From Candidatus Altarchaeales archaeon (GTDB taxonomy: Archaea > Altiarchaeota > Altiarchaeia > IMC4 > SCGC-AAA252-I15), in the NCBI GenBank assembly GCA_014727915.1, contig WJMO01000006.1:329882-393881 (forward strand): a stretch of DNA of 64,000 nt, written 5' to 3'. This document shows, piece after piece, positions 27,366 through 35,548 of the stretch. How positions within the stretch are numbered: position 1 is the first letter of the stretch; each line of letters opens with the position of its first letter. The notes beneath the pieces were generated by a model. The model worked only from the letters and a program-made list of their open reading frames with translations. It had not been told where the DNA came from and ran no database searches. The position numbers and the translations under genes are program-made.

Positions 27366-27905
27366 TTACTGCACTTTGATGTCCTTACTGCCTTTTTTGG
27401 CGTAGGTTATCTCCAGGACGCCGTTCCTGTACTGTGCCTTCTCGGGTTCGCTGCCTACTTCGGAGGGTGTTCTTATGTCTGCCCTGTATCTTCTCTCTGG
27501 ATTCTCTGCTTTTAGGTGGATGTTTGTGCCGTTCGATGTGAGTTCTATGTCCTCTTTCTCGAGTCCTGGCAGGTCTACGATGACCTTTACCTTGTCGCCT
27601 TCGTCCAGTGTGTCATGGTATGGAGTCTCCGGTTCCTCTGAAGGTGAGATGTCCTGTGGTATCTGTGGGTTGCAGGCCGGTCCGTTACATTGGGTTTCGT
27701 TCCTGGGTAGGTTCCCGTATTCTCTGGTGTGTGTCTTGCCGTCCGGCCCTGTGTATGAGGTGAACCCCCATACGTAGGATTGGCCGGGGTTCCTCCCAGC
27801 CCTTTGTATCATCTGGCTCATGTACTCGTCAAATCCCTCGAAATGGCGGTCAAACTCCCCGAATAGACGGGGTTTCCGCGGTTCCTTCCTATCAAATGGA
27901 AACAT
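27366..27905 (-). CDS. Small heat shock protein, Hsp20/alpha-crystallin family
   Basis: A 179-residue chaperone. The N-terminal part carries VWGFTSYTGPDGKTHTREYGN (about 46-66), counterpart of a segment in the Hsp20 at 6492-6959; the alpha-crystallin domain is at about 98-178 with KVIVDLPGLEKEDIEL and YRNGVLEITYAKK. The ATG is preceded by a strong GGAGGTG (27911-27917). The promoter region is shared with the divergent winged-helix gene at 28004, and a repeat GTTTAAAGAAT at 27921-27931 covers the expected start of transcription, suggesting heat-shock-responsive repression by that regulator. A long frame on the opposite strand is a shadow. Confidence 0.93.
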   Translation of the reverse strand: MFPFDRKEPRKPRLFGEFDRHFEGFDEYMSQMIQRAGRNPGQSYVWGFTSYTGPDGKTHTREYGNLPRNETQCNGPACNPQIPQDISPSEEPETPYHDTLDEGDKVKVIVDLPGLEKEDIELTSNGTNIHLKAENPERRYRADIRTPSEVGSEPEKAQYRNGVLEITYAKKGSKDIKVQ

Positions 27906-27920
27906 AATACACCTCCTTTT

Positions 27921-27931
27921 GTTTAAAGAAT
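27921..27931. promoter_or_regulatory. Operator-like repeat, hsp20 side
   Basis: GTTTAAAGAAT, repeated exactly at 27981-27991, 60 bp away. On the minus strand a TATA element (near 27944-27952, TAATATAT) puts the hsp20 start of transcription at about this site, so a protein bound here would block it. Confidence 0.5.
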
Positions 27932-27965
27932 ATTGATTTTGTTGATATATTACAATACAAACTAG

Positions 27966-27997
27966 TATATAAAGGTTTCGGTTTAAAGAATCTAAAC
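27966..27997 (+). promoter_or_regulatory. Promoter and operator-like palindrome of the winged-helix gene
   Basis: TATATAAA at 27966-27973 is a strong TATA box for the gene starting at 28004. GTTTAAAGAATCTAAAC at 27981-27997 is an imperfect palindrome (GTTTA-N7-TAAAC) containing the second copy of the repeat and overlapping the predicted start of transcription, as expected for autorepression. Confidence 0.55.
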
Positions 27998-28003
27998 GAG
28001 ATT

Positions 28004-28405
28004 ATGGTTGTTAGGATCAGGATCATGAGACAGAGGAAACCAACAGAAAACACCGTAGAGGATGAACTGGAGTGGCTATGCTCATCGCTTGGATTCTGCG
28101 AGGCCATCGACCGGGACAGGACAGCCCAGAACATTTTCAAACAGCTGATAAGGTCAAGCCACGACGGCAAGGGACTGAAAAGCGACGACCTGGCGGATAT
28201 CGTCGGGAAGTCACGGGGTGCGGTCGTCAACCACCTGAACAAGCTCATATCAAGCGGGCTCGTGGTCAGGAGGGGGACAAGGTATGAGATGCGGGAGAAT
28301 ACACTCCACAACACCATAGCGGAGATGCGCAGGGACATGGACCGAATATTCGAAGACATGGAAAAGGTAGCAGACGAGATAGACCGGCAGATGAGAGGGG
28401 AATAG
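28004..28405 (+). CDS. Winged-helix transcriptional regulator, probable heat-shock repressor
   Basis: A 133-residue DNA-binding protein. A winged helix at about residues 55-100 (GLKSDDLADIVGKSRGAVVNHLNKLISSGLVVRRGTRYEM) is followed by a coiled-coil-like C terminus (about 103-130). The divergent orientation to hsp20, with exact repeats over both predicted transcription starts, suggests it represses hsp20 and itself, like Phr-type archaeal heat-shock regulators; sequence similarity to Phr itself is not evident. The start may be 28004 (leaderless, TATA 31-38 bp upstream) or the internal ATG at 28025. It ends 1 bp before the convergent ligase gene. Confidence 0.78.
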   Translation: MVVRIRIMRQRKPTENTVEDELEWLCSSLGFCEAIDRDRTAQNIFKQLIRSSHDGKGLKSDDLADIVGKSRGAVVNHLNKLISSGLVVRRGTRYEMRENTLHNTIAEMRRDMDRIFEDMEKVADEIDRQMRGE

Positions 28406-28406
28406 G

Positions 28407-30062
28407 CTACTTCTTCAACATCATCTCGACCCTGTTCAATGTGTCGGCTTCTTCCACGCCCTTGTCCTCCCGGACCCTCACCAGCCGGGGGAACCTTAGA
28501 GCATAGCCCGACGAGTATGTCGGGCTCTTCTGAATCTCCTCATATGCTACCTCGAACACAACCTTCGGTTTTATGACGACAGACCTCCCTTCCTGCGACG
28601 TTATCAAGGGCTTGAACAGTTCGGTCAGGCCCTTGAGCTGCTCGTCGGTCAAGCCGGTCGCCATCCTGCCTATCTCAAGGAAACCCCCGGATTCGGGGTC
28701 ATAGACTGAGAGAAGGTAGCTGCCGATCCAGGACGCCCTCCTACCCTCACCCCATGTGCCTCCCGTCACGACAAGATCCAAGGATTCCATGACAGGCTTC
28801 AACTTGTACATGTACCCCACCCTACTTCCCGGCTGGTAGGGCGCCTTCAGGTTCTTGACCATCACGCCCTCATGGCCCATGTCCAACGCCTTCTTGTAGA
28901 AGTTCTCGGCTGGTTTGAGGTCGGTCGTCACCAGGTTCTCGGCCAGCCTGAACCTGTCGGTCTCATCCACAGACTCTGACAACAGTTGCCTGCGTTCTCT
29001 GAACTCAAGCCCGGATTTGTCGCCACCGTTGTGGTAGATTATGTCGAATAGGTTAACCTCAACAGGTATCTTGTCCACCATCTCGCGTATGTCATACTTC
29101 CGCTTTATGCGCCTGGAGAGGTTCTGAAAGGGGAGGGGCCTCCTCGTCCCAACATCTACCGCCACCACTTCGCCTTCGATGACCGCCGAAGCCGCCTTCA
29201 CATGGTTCAGGCTGTCCTTGACGACTTCCGGGAACTGGCGTGTCACATCCTCCAGCCTACGGGTGAACAGGGATACCCTGTCCTTGTCCTTGTGTATCTG
29301 CAATCTTGCGCCGTCGTATTTCACCTCCAACTCTACCTCCCCCATGTCTTCAAGCGCAGACTCCAGGGACTCGGCCTTCTGGGCGAGCATCACCTTAACC
29401 GGCTGGCCGACTATGATCCCATAATCCTTCAAACCGGATTCTCCCCTGTTCTTCGCGGTCAGAGCCACCTCACCCCAGTCAGGCCGCATGTTGAACGCCC
29501 TATCAACGACGGAAGGATCGAGTTCGTAGGCTTTGGCTATGGCATCCCGTATTATTCCGTCGCCGACTCCGATGCGGAGCTGGCCGAGGATCAACCGCAC
29601 GATATACCTTGAATCCTGCGGCGACGCGTTCGACAGGAGCTCTGTTATGTAGGCGATTTTCTTGTCCTGGGAGCCCTTGCCCGTCAATTTCGCGAGCCTG
29701 CCAAGGTTCTCCTGCACCTTCTCAACGGTCAGGGTCTCACTGTACAATGTGGTCTGGGGCTTGGACACAAGGGCCTCCTCCGCGACCAGCCCTATGTCTC
29801 CCTTCTCCCTTACCAGGTCGTTAAGCTTGGACTCGGCCAACCCGGAAACCGATGATAAAGCCTTGACCATCAGCTTGTCTGCTATGCCCAATTCCAGGCT
29901 GCTCCACGACGGGAAGGGAGTGCCACGTAGGAAAAGCAGGACTGTGGACAGGGATTCGTCGGGAACTTCCTTTATGAACTCGGCCACCACATCCGTCATC
30001 TCCAACCTGCCGGAGATGCCTTCCAATCGGGCGTATACGCCGGTAAGGAGAGAGTAGTCCAT
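28407..30062 (-). CDS. lig: ATP-dependent DNA ligase
   Basis: A 551-residue replicative ligase of the archaeal/eukaryal type that seals nicks using ATP. Domains: helical DNA-binding domain (about 1-215), adenylation domain with motif I VKYDGARLQIH (catalytic Lys near residue 249), and the OB domain with motif V VMVKNLKAPY (about 398-407) and motif VI PRLVRVREDK (about 525-534). Length matches archaeal Lig. It is divergent from the pyrophosphatase-fold gene with a TATA element shared in the 30-bp gap and is convergent with the winged-helix gene. Confidence 0.97.
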   Translation of the reverse strand: MDYSLLTGVYARLEGISGRLEMTDVVAEFIKEVPDESLSTVLLFLRGTPFPSWSSLELGIADKLMVKALSSVSGLAESKLNDLVREKGDIGLVAEEALVSKPQTTLYSETLTVEKVQENLGRLAKLTGKGSQDKKIAYITELLSNASPQDSRYIVRLILGQLRIGVGDGIIRDAIAKAYELDPSVVDRAFNMRPDWGEVALTAKNRGESGLKDYGIIVGQPVKVMLAQKAESLESALEDMGEVELEVKYDGARLQIHKDKDRVSLFTRRLEDVTRQFPEVVKDSLNHVKAASAVIEGEVVAVDVGTRRPLPFQNLSRRIKRKYDIREMVDKIPVEVNLFDIIYHNGGDKSGLEFRERRQLLSESVDETDRFRLAENLVTTDLKPAENFYKKALDMGHEGVMVKNLKAPYQPGSRVGYMYKLKPVMESLDLVVTGGTWGEGRRASWIGSYLLSVYDPESGGFLEIGRMATGLTDEQLKGLTELFKPLITSQEGRSVVIKPKVVFEVAYEEIQKSPTYSSGYALRFPRLVRVREDKGVEEADTLNRVEMMLKK

Positions 30063-30092
30063 CGAAATATATTTACGGTGCTATTAAGTTAT

Positions 30093-30506
30093 ATGCTTGT
30101 GGTCGTGGAAACCCCGAGGGGAAGCCTATCCAAGTTCGCGTTCAAGAACGGGATTTTCGAGGTCGAATACCGGACTCCCTTCCCCAGCTTCTTCAACTAC
30201 GGGTTCGTCAAGAACACCAGGGGAGCGGACGGTATGCCGGAGGACGCCATCGTATTGGGGAAGACGCTGAAGCAGGGTTCGGAGGTGGAAGTCCAGGAGG
30301 TGGGGACAGTGTACTTCATAGACGACGGTCTCGTGGACGACAAGATGATAACCTCCTTGGACGGGCGCGTTACGTTCATGGACAGGGTGATGATAACCGT
30401 GTTCTTCACTGCATACATGGTTTTCAAGACAGTGCACTACTACATCGAGGAGGACCGGGTTGTAAGGTGCAGGTACCACGGTTTCAGCCTAAAAGCAGGA
30501 ATATGA
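30093..30506 (+). CDS. Inorganic-pyrophosphatase-fold protein, divergent and short
   Basis: A 137-residue protein aligned by eye to class A inorganic pyrophosphatase: ETPRGSLSKFAF at the start, FNYGFVKNTRGADGMPEDAIVLG (equivalent of the NYG...DGDPxDVLVL block) and VGTVYFIDDGLVDDKMITS (equivalent of the D-x4-D-x-K block). One metal-binding Asp of DGDP is replaced by Met (DGMP), and the C terminus is shorter than the usual ~170 residues. It may retain weak phosphatase activity or have another role. The ATG at 30093 lies about 20 bp after a TATA element (AAATATATTTA, 30065-30075), so I prefer it to the GTG at 30078. Confidence 0.7.
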   Translation: MLVVVETPRGSLSKFAFKNGIFEVEYRTPFPSFFNYGFVKNTRGADGMPEDAIVLGKTLKQGSEVEVQEVGTVYFIDDGLVDDKMITSLDGRVTFMDRVMITVFFTAYMVFKTVHYYIEEDRVVRCRYHGFSLKAGI

Positions 30507-30523
30507 AGCCGGTGTGCCCTGCG

Positions 30524-32161
30524 TCACTCTTCAGGCTCTATGAATACGCCCTTGACCTTTGACAGCAGGCCGCGCCTCTTCTCCTCTGTCTCATCGTCCG
30601 GCCTTATGAAAAGCCCTATTAATTGGTCTTTGAGGTTTCTCTTCCTTTTGGGGGTTTCATCTCCGTCTCTTTCTTTTTCCCTGCCCCGCCGCTTATCCCT
30701 GAGGACCTCCTTTTTCCTCCGCTCCTTCTCCTCGTCGAGTTTGGGCTGCTCTATCCTTCCGGTCTCGTCGTATTTGGGCTTGGCGCCGTGCTTGGTCTCC
30801 CGCACGCGTATGTCCACCGTTATCGGCTGGCTCAACGCCTCGCTCACAACGAGGGCGTGTCCGACGTTCAGCTGCTGTATCTCCTCCTCCATGCCAGCCG
30901 TGAAACCTTCAATACTATGTCGGATGGCCTTGAGGTCGTTGGGGTTGGTCACCTTGAGTATGATCTGGGTGGTGCACTGGCTAAGCACGTTCTTGTCCAC
31001 TCTCGCCGGACGCTGGCTGACTACACACAGGTGGAAGCCGAACTTCCGGCCCTCCCCCGCTATCGTCCTCATTATGGGAGAGCTCATCACATCGCCGAAA
31101 CCCCGTTCAGGACAGAAGTTGTGGGCTTCCTCCACTAGGAAGAACATCTCAGGTATCCTGCCGACAGTGCGCAGGTGGAAGAGCTCCCTTGTCAGCCTGG
31201 CCACCACCAATTGCTGTACCGACGGCAGCGTACCCTTCAGGTTGATTATCGAACACTTCCCTTCGGCCACTAGCTCGGAATAGGGGGTTGGAATCCCCGT
31301 GAACACCCCTGATTTCATGAGCTCTGAAAGCCCGTCCAACACCTTCCACTTGAACTTGGTAGGCTCCTCTTCGATGCGTTCTATGAGCTCGTCGAGGGAG
31401 TAGTCCTCGTCCATGTCCTGCAAGGCAGTGTATAGGACGCTCTTCTCCTTCTCGGTCATGTTGATGGGTATCAGGTCAAGGAGCTCCTCCATGGTAAAGT
31501 TCGCCCGCAGTACGAACTTCTTCGCGTGGGGGTTTATGGTATGGTCTGTCGTGTACTCGAAGACCTGGTCCTCGTAGCTGTGGACCTGGACGTCATACAA
31601 TAGCATGTCGTCGTATTCGTCGTTTTCGACGCAGAGGCTGCTGTACTCCCCATGAGGGTCTATTATGACGATGGGCACCTTGGCCTTCAGAAGCTCTTCC
31701 AGTATCACGGCTACCGCGTAGCTCTTGCCTGCCCCAGTCTTCGCCAATACGCTCATGTGCTTGCCTATGGTCCTCTCCACGTCAAGGTACACTGGTATGT
31801 CCATGCTCTCAAGGTAGCCCATGTATATGCTGCCCTGCCTCCGGGAGCCAATGTTGAGAACATCGCTTATCAGCTTCTTGTCAGCGAGGTAGACCTTCTC
31901 CTGGGGGTTGAAGGGTGTCCTCGGGGAAAGCACTTGATGGCCTTCCCTGTATCCGACGGTGTAGGCGTGGGCCTTGGTCTCGTCCTCGTCGAAGTCGTCC
32001 AAGTAGGTCTTCAGCGAGCTTATACGCGCCAGAACCCACCCGTAAACGGGGTGCTTCACCTTGATGAACGTGCCCTTGCCTATTGTGCGGTCTGTGAGCT
32101 TAAGGTCGAATTCGCCGGGTTTGACGCTGCCTGTAAGAACGCCTATGTCCTCATCTGCCAT
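30524..32161 (-). CDS. herA: HerA-type bipolar DNA helicase/ATPase
   Basis: A 545-residue FtsK/HerA-superfamily ATPase, the motor of archaeal DNA end resection with NurA, Mre11 and Rad50. A HAS-barrel occupies about 1-110; Walker A KTGAGKSYAV is at about 141-150, IIDPHGEYSSL at about 165-175, Walker B FFLVEEAHNF at about 345-354, and the conserved arginine region ISQRPARVDKNVLSQCTTQ near 385. The last ~75 residues are a highly charged tail, ERRKKEVLRDKRRGREKE-like, longer than in canonical HerA. NurA and Mre11/Rad50 are not adjacent, unlike in many archaea. It faces trmJ divergently across a 27-bp gap. Confidence 0.93.
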   Translation of the reverse strand: MADEDIGVLTGSVKPGEFDLKLTDRTIGKGTFIKVKHPVYGWVLARISSLKTYLDDFDEDETKAHAYTVGYREGHQVLSPRTPFNPQEKVYLADKKLISDVLNIGSRRQGSIYMGYLESMDIPVYLDVERTIGKHMSVLAKTGAGKSYAVAVILEELLKAKVPIVIIDPHGEYSSLCVENDEYDDMLLYDVQVHSYEDQVFEYTTDHTINPHAKKFVLRANFTMEELLDLIPINMTEKEKSVLYTALQDMDEDYSLDELIERIEEEPTKFKWKVLDGLSELMKSGVFTGIPTPYSELVAEGKCSIINLKGTLPSVQQLVVARLTRELFHLRTVGRIPEMFFLVEEAHNFCPERGFGDVMSSPIMRTIAGEGRKFGFHLCVVSQRPARVDKNVLSQCTTQIILKVTNPNDLKAIRHSIEGFTAGMEEEIQQLNVGHALVVSEALSQPITVDIRVRETKHGAKPKYDETGRIEQPKLDEEKERRKKEVLRDKRRGREKERDGDETPKRKRNLKDQLIGLFIRPDDETEEKRRGLLSKVKGVFIEPEE

Positions 32162-32188
32162 CAGTTAATTATCGTATTTGTATAATTA

Positions 32189-32908
32189 ATGGAGATGAAG
32201 GGCACGTTCTCTGTTGTGCTTGTGGAGCCCAAGTATGACGGCAACATAGGGAGTGTGGCCAGGGCCATGAGGAACTTCGGTTTCAGGGACCTGGCGCTGG
32301 TTAAACCGCCGGAGATTGGTTCTGAGGGCAGGAGGAACAGCATGCACGCCCGGGAGCTCATGGAAGACGCGAGAGTGTATGGCTCGTTCGATGAGATGAA
32401 GGAGGACTTTGACTTCCTCGTGGGCACGACCGCCAAGGTCGCCGGCGACGGCAACACTTTGAGGACGCCAGTGTTCCCCGAGGAGCTGTCAGTCGCATTG
32501 GACTCCAAGGGCAGAGTGGGGCTGCTCTTCGGGAGGGAGGACTACGGACTGTTAAACGAGGAGATAAGGGAATGCGACATGCTCGTGACAATACCAGCGA
32601 ACCCCGAGTATCCCACCATGAACCTGGCCATGTCAGTCGCGGTCATATTGTACGAGCTGAGCAAACAGGCCAACAAGAGGCGTTCCTCACAGAAGAAGTT
32701 CAAGGAACTAAGCGGCAAGGAGAAGGAGATACTGCTCAGGTTCTTCGACGAGCTGGTTGATGAGATATACGACAGAGACTACGAGAACCAGCTTAGCAAG
32801 AAGACCTTCAGGCAGCTGGTAGGCCGGGCCTTCATAAGCGGCAGGGAAAGCAAGACATTGACCGGTTTGTTCCGTAAGTCGGGGGAGAGGATTAGAGGAG
32901 AGCGATGA
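32189..32908 (+). CDS. trmJ: TrmJ-type tRNA (cytidine/uridine-32-2'-O) methyltransferase
   Basis: A 239-residue SPOUT (trefoil-knot) methyltransferase. All three SpoU motifs are seen: NIGSVARAMRNFGF (about 19-32), GLLFGREDYGLLNEEI (about 111-126) and TIPANPEYPTMNLAMSVAVILYEL (about 133-156). The C-terminal ~75 residues form the extra helical domain of TrmJ-like enzymes. The start could be 32189 or the ATG two codons later. A TATA-like ATTTGTATAAT directly upstream suggests a leaderless message. Its stop overlaps the next gene by 4 bp. Confidence 0.9.
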   Translation: MEMKGTFSVVLVEPKYDGNIGSVARAMRNFGFRDLALVKPPEIGSEGRRNSMHARELMEDARVYGSFDEMKEDFDFLVGTTAKVAGDGNTLRTPVFPEELSVALDSKGRVGLLFGREDYGLLNEEIRECDMLVTIPANPEYPTMNLAMSVAVILYELSKQANKRRSSQKKFKELSGKEKEILLRFFDELVDEIYDRDYENQLSKKTFRQLVGRAFISGRESKTLTGLFRKSGERIRGER

Positions 32909-34008
32909 AGTTGGGGCAGGAGGGCAGGAGAATCATCACTGCTTTCCTCATATCAAGGCTGTTCGTTTTCAGCGTAGGGGCAATAGCAGACACCCACCTG
33001 CCAAAGTTCGGCCATTACAGGTCCTACGGGCACCATGTGCTGGTTGACATGTGGATCAAATGGGATGCGGGATGGTATCTTACAATAGCCCGCGAGGGCT
33101 ATTCGATTCTGGAGGGGCAGACGTCCAGCGTGGGGTACTTCCCATTGTATCCGCTCCTCGTCCGTTTGGGCGGCTTCTTCGTCGACCCGGCGATCGCCGG
33201 GATAATGATATCCAATGCCTCGCTGCTGGCCGCGGCATTGATATTGCACAGGCTGTTCCGCCTCGACTTCGACGCTGACACAAGCCACGCCGCCATAGTG
33301 TACCTTCTGCTGTTCCCTGCTAGCGTGTTCTACTCCGCAATATTCACGGAGTCTCTTTTCCTGCTGCTATCGGCTGCTTCATTCTACCAGGCCAGGAAGA
33401 ACAGGTGGATGATGGCGGGTGTCAGCGGCTTCCTAGCCTCCCTGACAAGGATGCATGGGCTGCTGCTACTTCCTGCCCTGACCGTCGAATACCTGCATCA
33501 GAGAGGATATTTCAAGAGCTGGCAGGGAGTTGACAGGGGGTGGAAGGATATGGCCTGGCTGGCGCTGATACCGTTGGGCACTATAGTGTTCTTCACATAT
33601 CTTGGAGTCACAGTCGGAGACCCGGCGGCGTTCATAAAAAGCCAGACCCACAGCGGGAGACATATTATGATGCCGTTCATGGTATTCTGGACCTCCCTCA
33701 CGGTCAACCTCTGCGACTCTGAGCTTTTGGGTGTGGCTTTCACGGTATTCGGGCTGGCGGTTACCGGGCTGATGATCCGCAGGTTGAGGCCGAGCTACAC
33801 AGCCTACACGATATCGTCCATGGCATTCATAGTTTCCTCTTCCTCGCTGGTTGGGAGCCACAGGTACGTGGCGGTGGTCTTCCCCGTATATGCCGTGATG
33901 GCCATGGTGACAGAGAACCGTTGGCTTAAGACCTTGACTGCGGCCGGCCTAGCAGTCACCTTGGCGTTGTTTACCGTGGGTTTCGTGAACGGATGGTCGA
34001 TCCACTAG
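32905..34008 (+). CDS. PIG-V-like polyprenyl-phosphate mannosyltransferase (GT-C)
   Basis: A 367-residue polytopic glycosyltransferase. The first external loop contains WIKWDAGWYLTIAREGY and YFPLYPLLVR, the signature of the PIG-V/GT76-like group in which the WD acidic residue is catalytic; about nine membrane segments follow. It probably adds mannose or another sugar from a polyprenyl phosphate donor to a surface glycan or lipid. It overlaps trmJ by 4 bp, an odd functional pairing. It joins the GT39-like enzyme at 4947 as a second outer-face glycosyltransferase in the window. Confidence 0.8.
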   Translation: MKLGQEGRRIITAFLISRLFVFSVGAIADTHLPKFGHYRSYGHHVLVDMWIKWDAGWYLTIAREGYSILEGQTSSVGYFPLYPLLVRLGGFFVDPAIAGIMISNASLLAAALILHRLFRLDFDADTSHAAIVYLLLFPASVFYSAIFTESLFLLLSAASFYQARKNRWMMAGVSGFLASLTRMHGLLLLPALTVEYLHQRGYFKSWQGVDRGWKDMAWLALIPLGTIVFFTYLGVTVGDPAAFIKSQTHSGRHIMMPFMVFWTSLTVNLCDSELLGVAFTVFGLAVTGLMIRRLRPSYTAYTISSMAFIVSSSSLVGSHRYVAVVFPVYAVMAMVTENRWLKTLTAAGLAVTLALFTVGFVNGWSIH

Positions 34009-34051
34009 CAGCCAGGACAAACTTATATTATCAAGCCCATATTATCTTCCG

Positions 34052-35281
34052 ATGGACGACACCATGTTGAAAGATCTAGCGGATGAATACGGCACTCCAC
34101 TGTACGTCTATGACGGGAGGATCATCCAGGCCAGGTGCCGGGAGTTCAAGGACTCCTTCAAGGAATTACCAGTGGAGGTGAAATGCTGCTACGCCGTCAA
34201 GGCCAACAGCAACCTAGCGATTTTGGCCCTGGTCAGGGATGAGGGATTCGGAGCGGATATTGTCTCTGCAGGAGAGCTCGATGCCGTATTGAAGGCAGGC
34301 TTCAAGCCCGGTGACATAGTGTACACCAGCAACAGCAAAAGAGAAGAGGACTTGAAAGCGGCTGTTGAGGCCGGCGTCATCATAACCGTCGGGAACAAAA
34401 GTGAGATAGAGACGTTGAAGGGGGTGGGGGGGGATAAGATCGCGTTCAGGGTCAACCCTGACGTGAACGCGAAAACGCACCCTAAGATATCGACCTCCCT
34501 CAGAGGCAGCAAGTTCGGACTGCACTTTGAGAACGGCATAGCGTTCGATTCCGCCAGGAAGGCGTTGGAAATGGGCCTGAAGGTCACAGGGATACACTGC
34601 CACATCGGCAGCAACGTAACGGACATGAGCGGATTCAAGGAGGCCGCCGAGAAGATGCTCGAGTTCGCTGCGACGCTGAAGGATGATTTGGATGTTGAGC
34701 TGGAGTTCATAGACCTGGGAGGGGGCCTAGGGGTGAGATACAACGAAGAGAAGGTCACTACAGCCGGCGAATTCGCAGAAGCATACAGGAACATCATAAC
34801 AGAGGGTGTGGAGAAGCTGGGCTACAAGCCCACATTCCTGTTCGAGCCCGGGAGGTATGTGGTCGCCGAGTCAGGGCTTCTGCTGGCGAAGGTCAACAGT
34901 GTCAAGGAAACCCCTGAGAAGACGTTCATAAACGTGGACGCAGGATTCAACGACCTCCTGAGGCCTGCAATGTACGACGCATACCATGGTATCAGGGTTT
35001 TGGGCAAGGAAGGAGAGAGCAGGAGGTATGACGTGGCAGGGAACCTGTGCGAGAGCGGGGACATACTCGGCAGGGATCGGATGCTGCCCGACGTCGAAGC
35101 AGGGGATATTATCGTGATAGAGAATTCTGGAGCCTACGGCTATTCCATGTCCTCAAACTACAATAGCATGCCATTGCCTGCTGAGGTGCTGGTTAGAGAC
35201 TCCAAGGTAGACCTTATCAGGGAGCGGCAGGACGTGCAGGAATTGTACGTCAGACAGAAGGTTCCTGAGGACCTGCTCTGA
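34052..35281 (+). CDS. lysA: Diaminopimelate decarboxylase
   Basis: A 409-residue PLP enzyme converting meso-diaminopimelate to L-lysine. Signature sites: the PLP lysine in CCYAVKANSN (about 46-55), HCHIGSNVTD (about 188-197), IDLGGGLGVRY (about 225-235), EPGRYVVAESG (about 266-276), and NLCESGDILGRDR (about 333-345) where the catalytic Cys from the other subunit lies. Length is normal. This shows that lysine is made by the DAP route, with aspartate kinase at 7880. A TATA element (CTTATATTATC) about 25 bp before the start suggests leaderless expression. The 3' end overlaps a small convergent gene by 32 bp. Confidence 0.97.
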   Translation: MDDTMLKDLADEYGTPLYVYDGRIIQARCREFKDSFKELPVEVKCCYAVKANSNLAILALVRDEGFGADIVSAGELDAVLKAGFKPGDIVYTSNSKREEDLKAAVEAGVIITVGNKSEIETLKGVGGDKIAFRVNPDVNAKTHPKISTSLRGSKFGLHFENGIAFDSARKALEMGLKVTGIHCHIGSNVTDMSGFKEAAEKMLEFAATLKDDLDVELEFIDLGGGLGVRYNEEKVTTAGEFAEAYRNIITEGVEKLGYKPTFLFEPGRYVVAESGLLLAKVNSVKETPEKTFINVDAGFNDLLRPAMYDAYHGIRVLGKEGESRRYDVAGNLCESGDILGRDRMLPDVEAGDIIVIENSGAYGYSMSSNYNSMPLPAEVLVRDSKVDLIRERQDVQELYVRQKVPEDLL

Positions 35282-35513
35282 TACTCTGCTCCACTTCAGC
35301 CCAGAAGCCCTCTTTTGCGTCGTAGTACAGCACCAATGAGGGTATCAATATCAGGAAAGACATCAACATCGGCACGGGAATCTCAACTAACCATCCCTTG
35401 TAAGGAAGGTTTATCTGCATCCAAAACCCAAGAACAACAGCAAAAAGAGAGGCTAGAACGCCTAATGCTCCGAGCTTAAACTTAATCGCGTATGTAGAAC
35501 CACAGCATTTCAT
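35250..35513 (-). CDS. Small two-span membrane protein, unknown
   Basis: An 87-residue protein with hydrophobic segments at about 12-32 and 45-64, a short loop (NLPYKGWLVEIP) and an acidic C-terminal tail. Two cysteines are adjacent at the start (MKCCGS). No family recognised. Its 3' end overlaps lysA by 32 bp in convergent orientation, which mildly weakens the call, but composition and membrane pattern look real. Confidence 0.6.
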   Translation of the reverse strand: MKCCGSTYAIKFKLGALGVLASLFAVVLGFWMQINLPYKGWLVEIPVPMLMSFLILIPSLVLYYDAKEGFWAEVEQSIRAGPQEPSV

Positions 35514-35548
35514 AGTGAGAAAATATTTGTCTTTGGCTTAAAAATACT

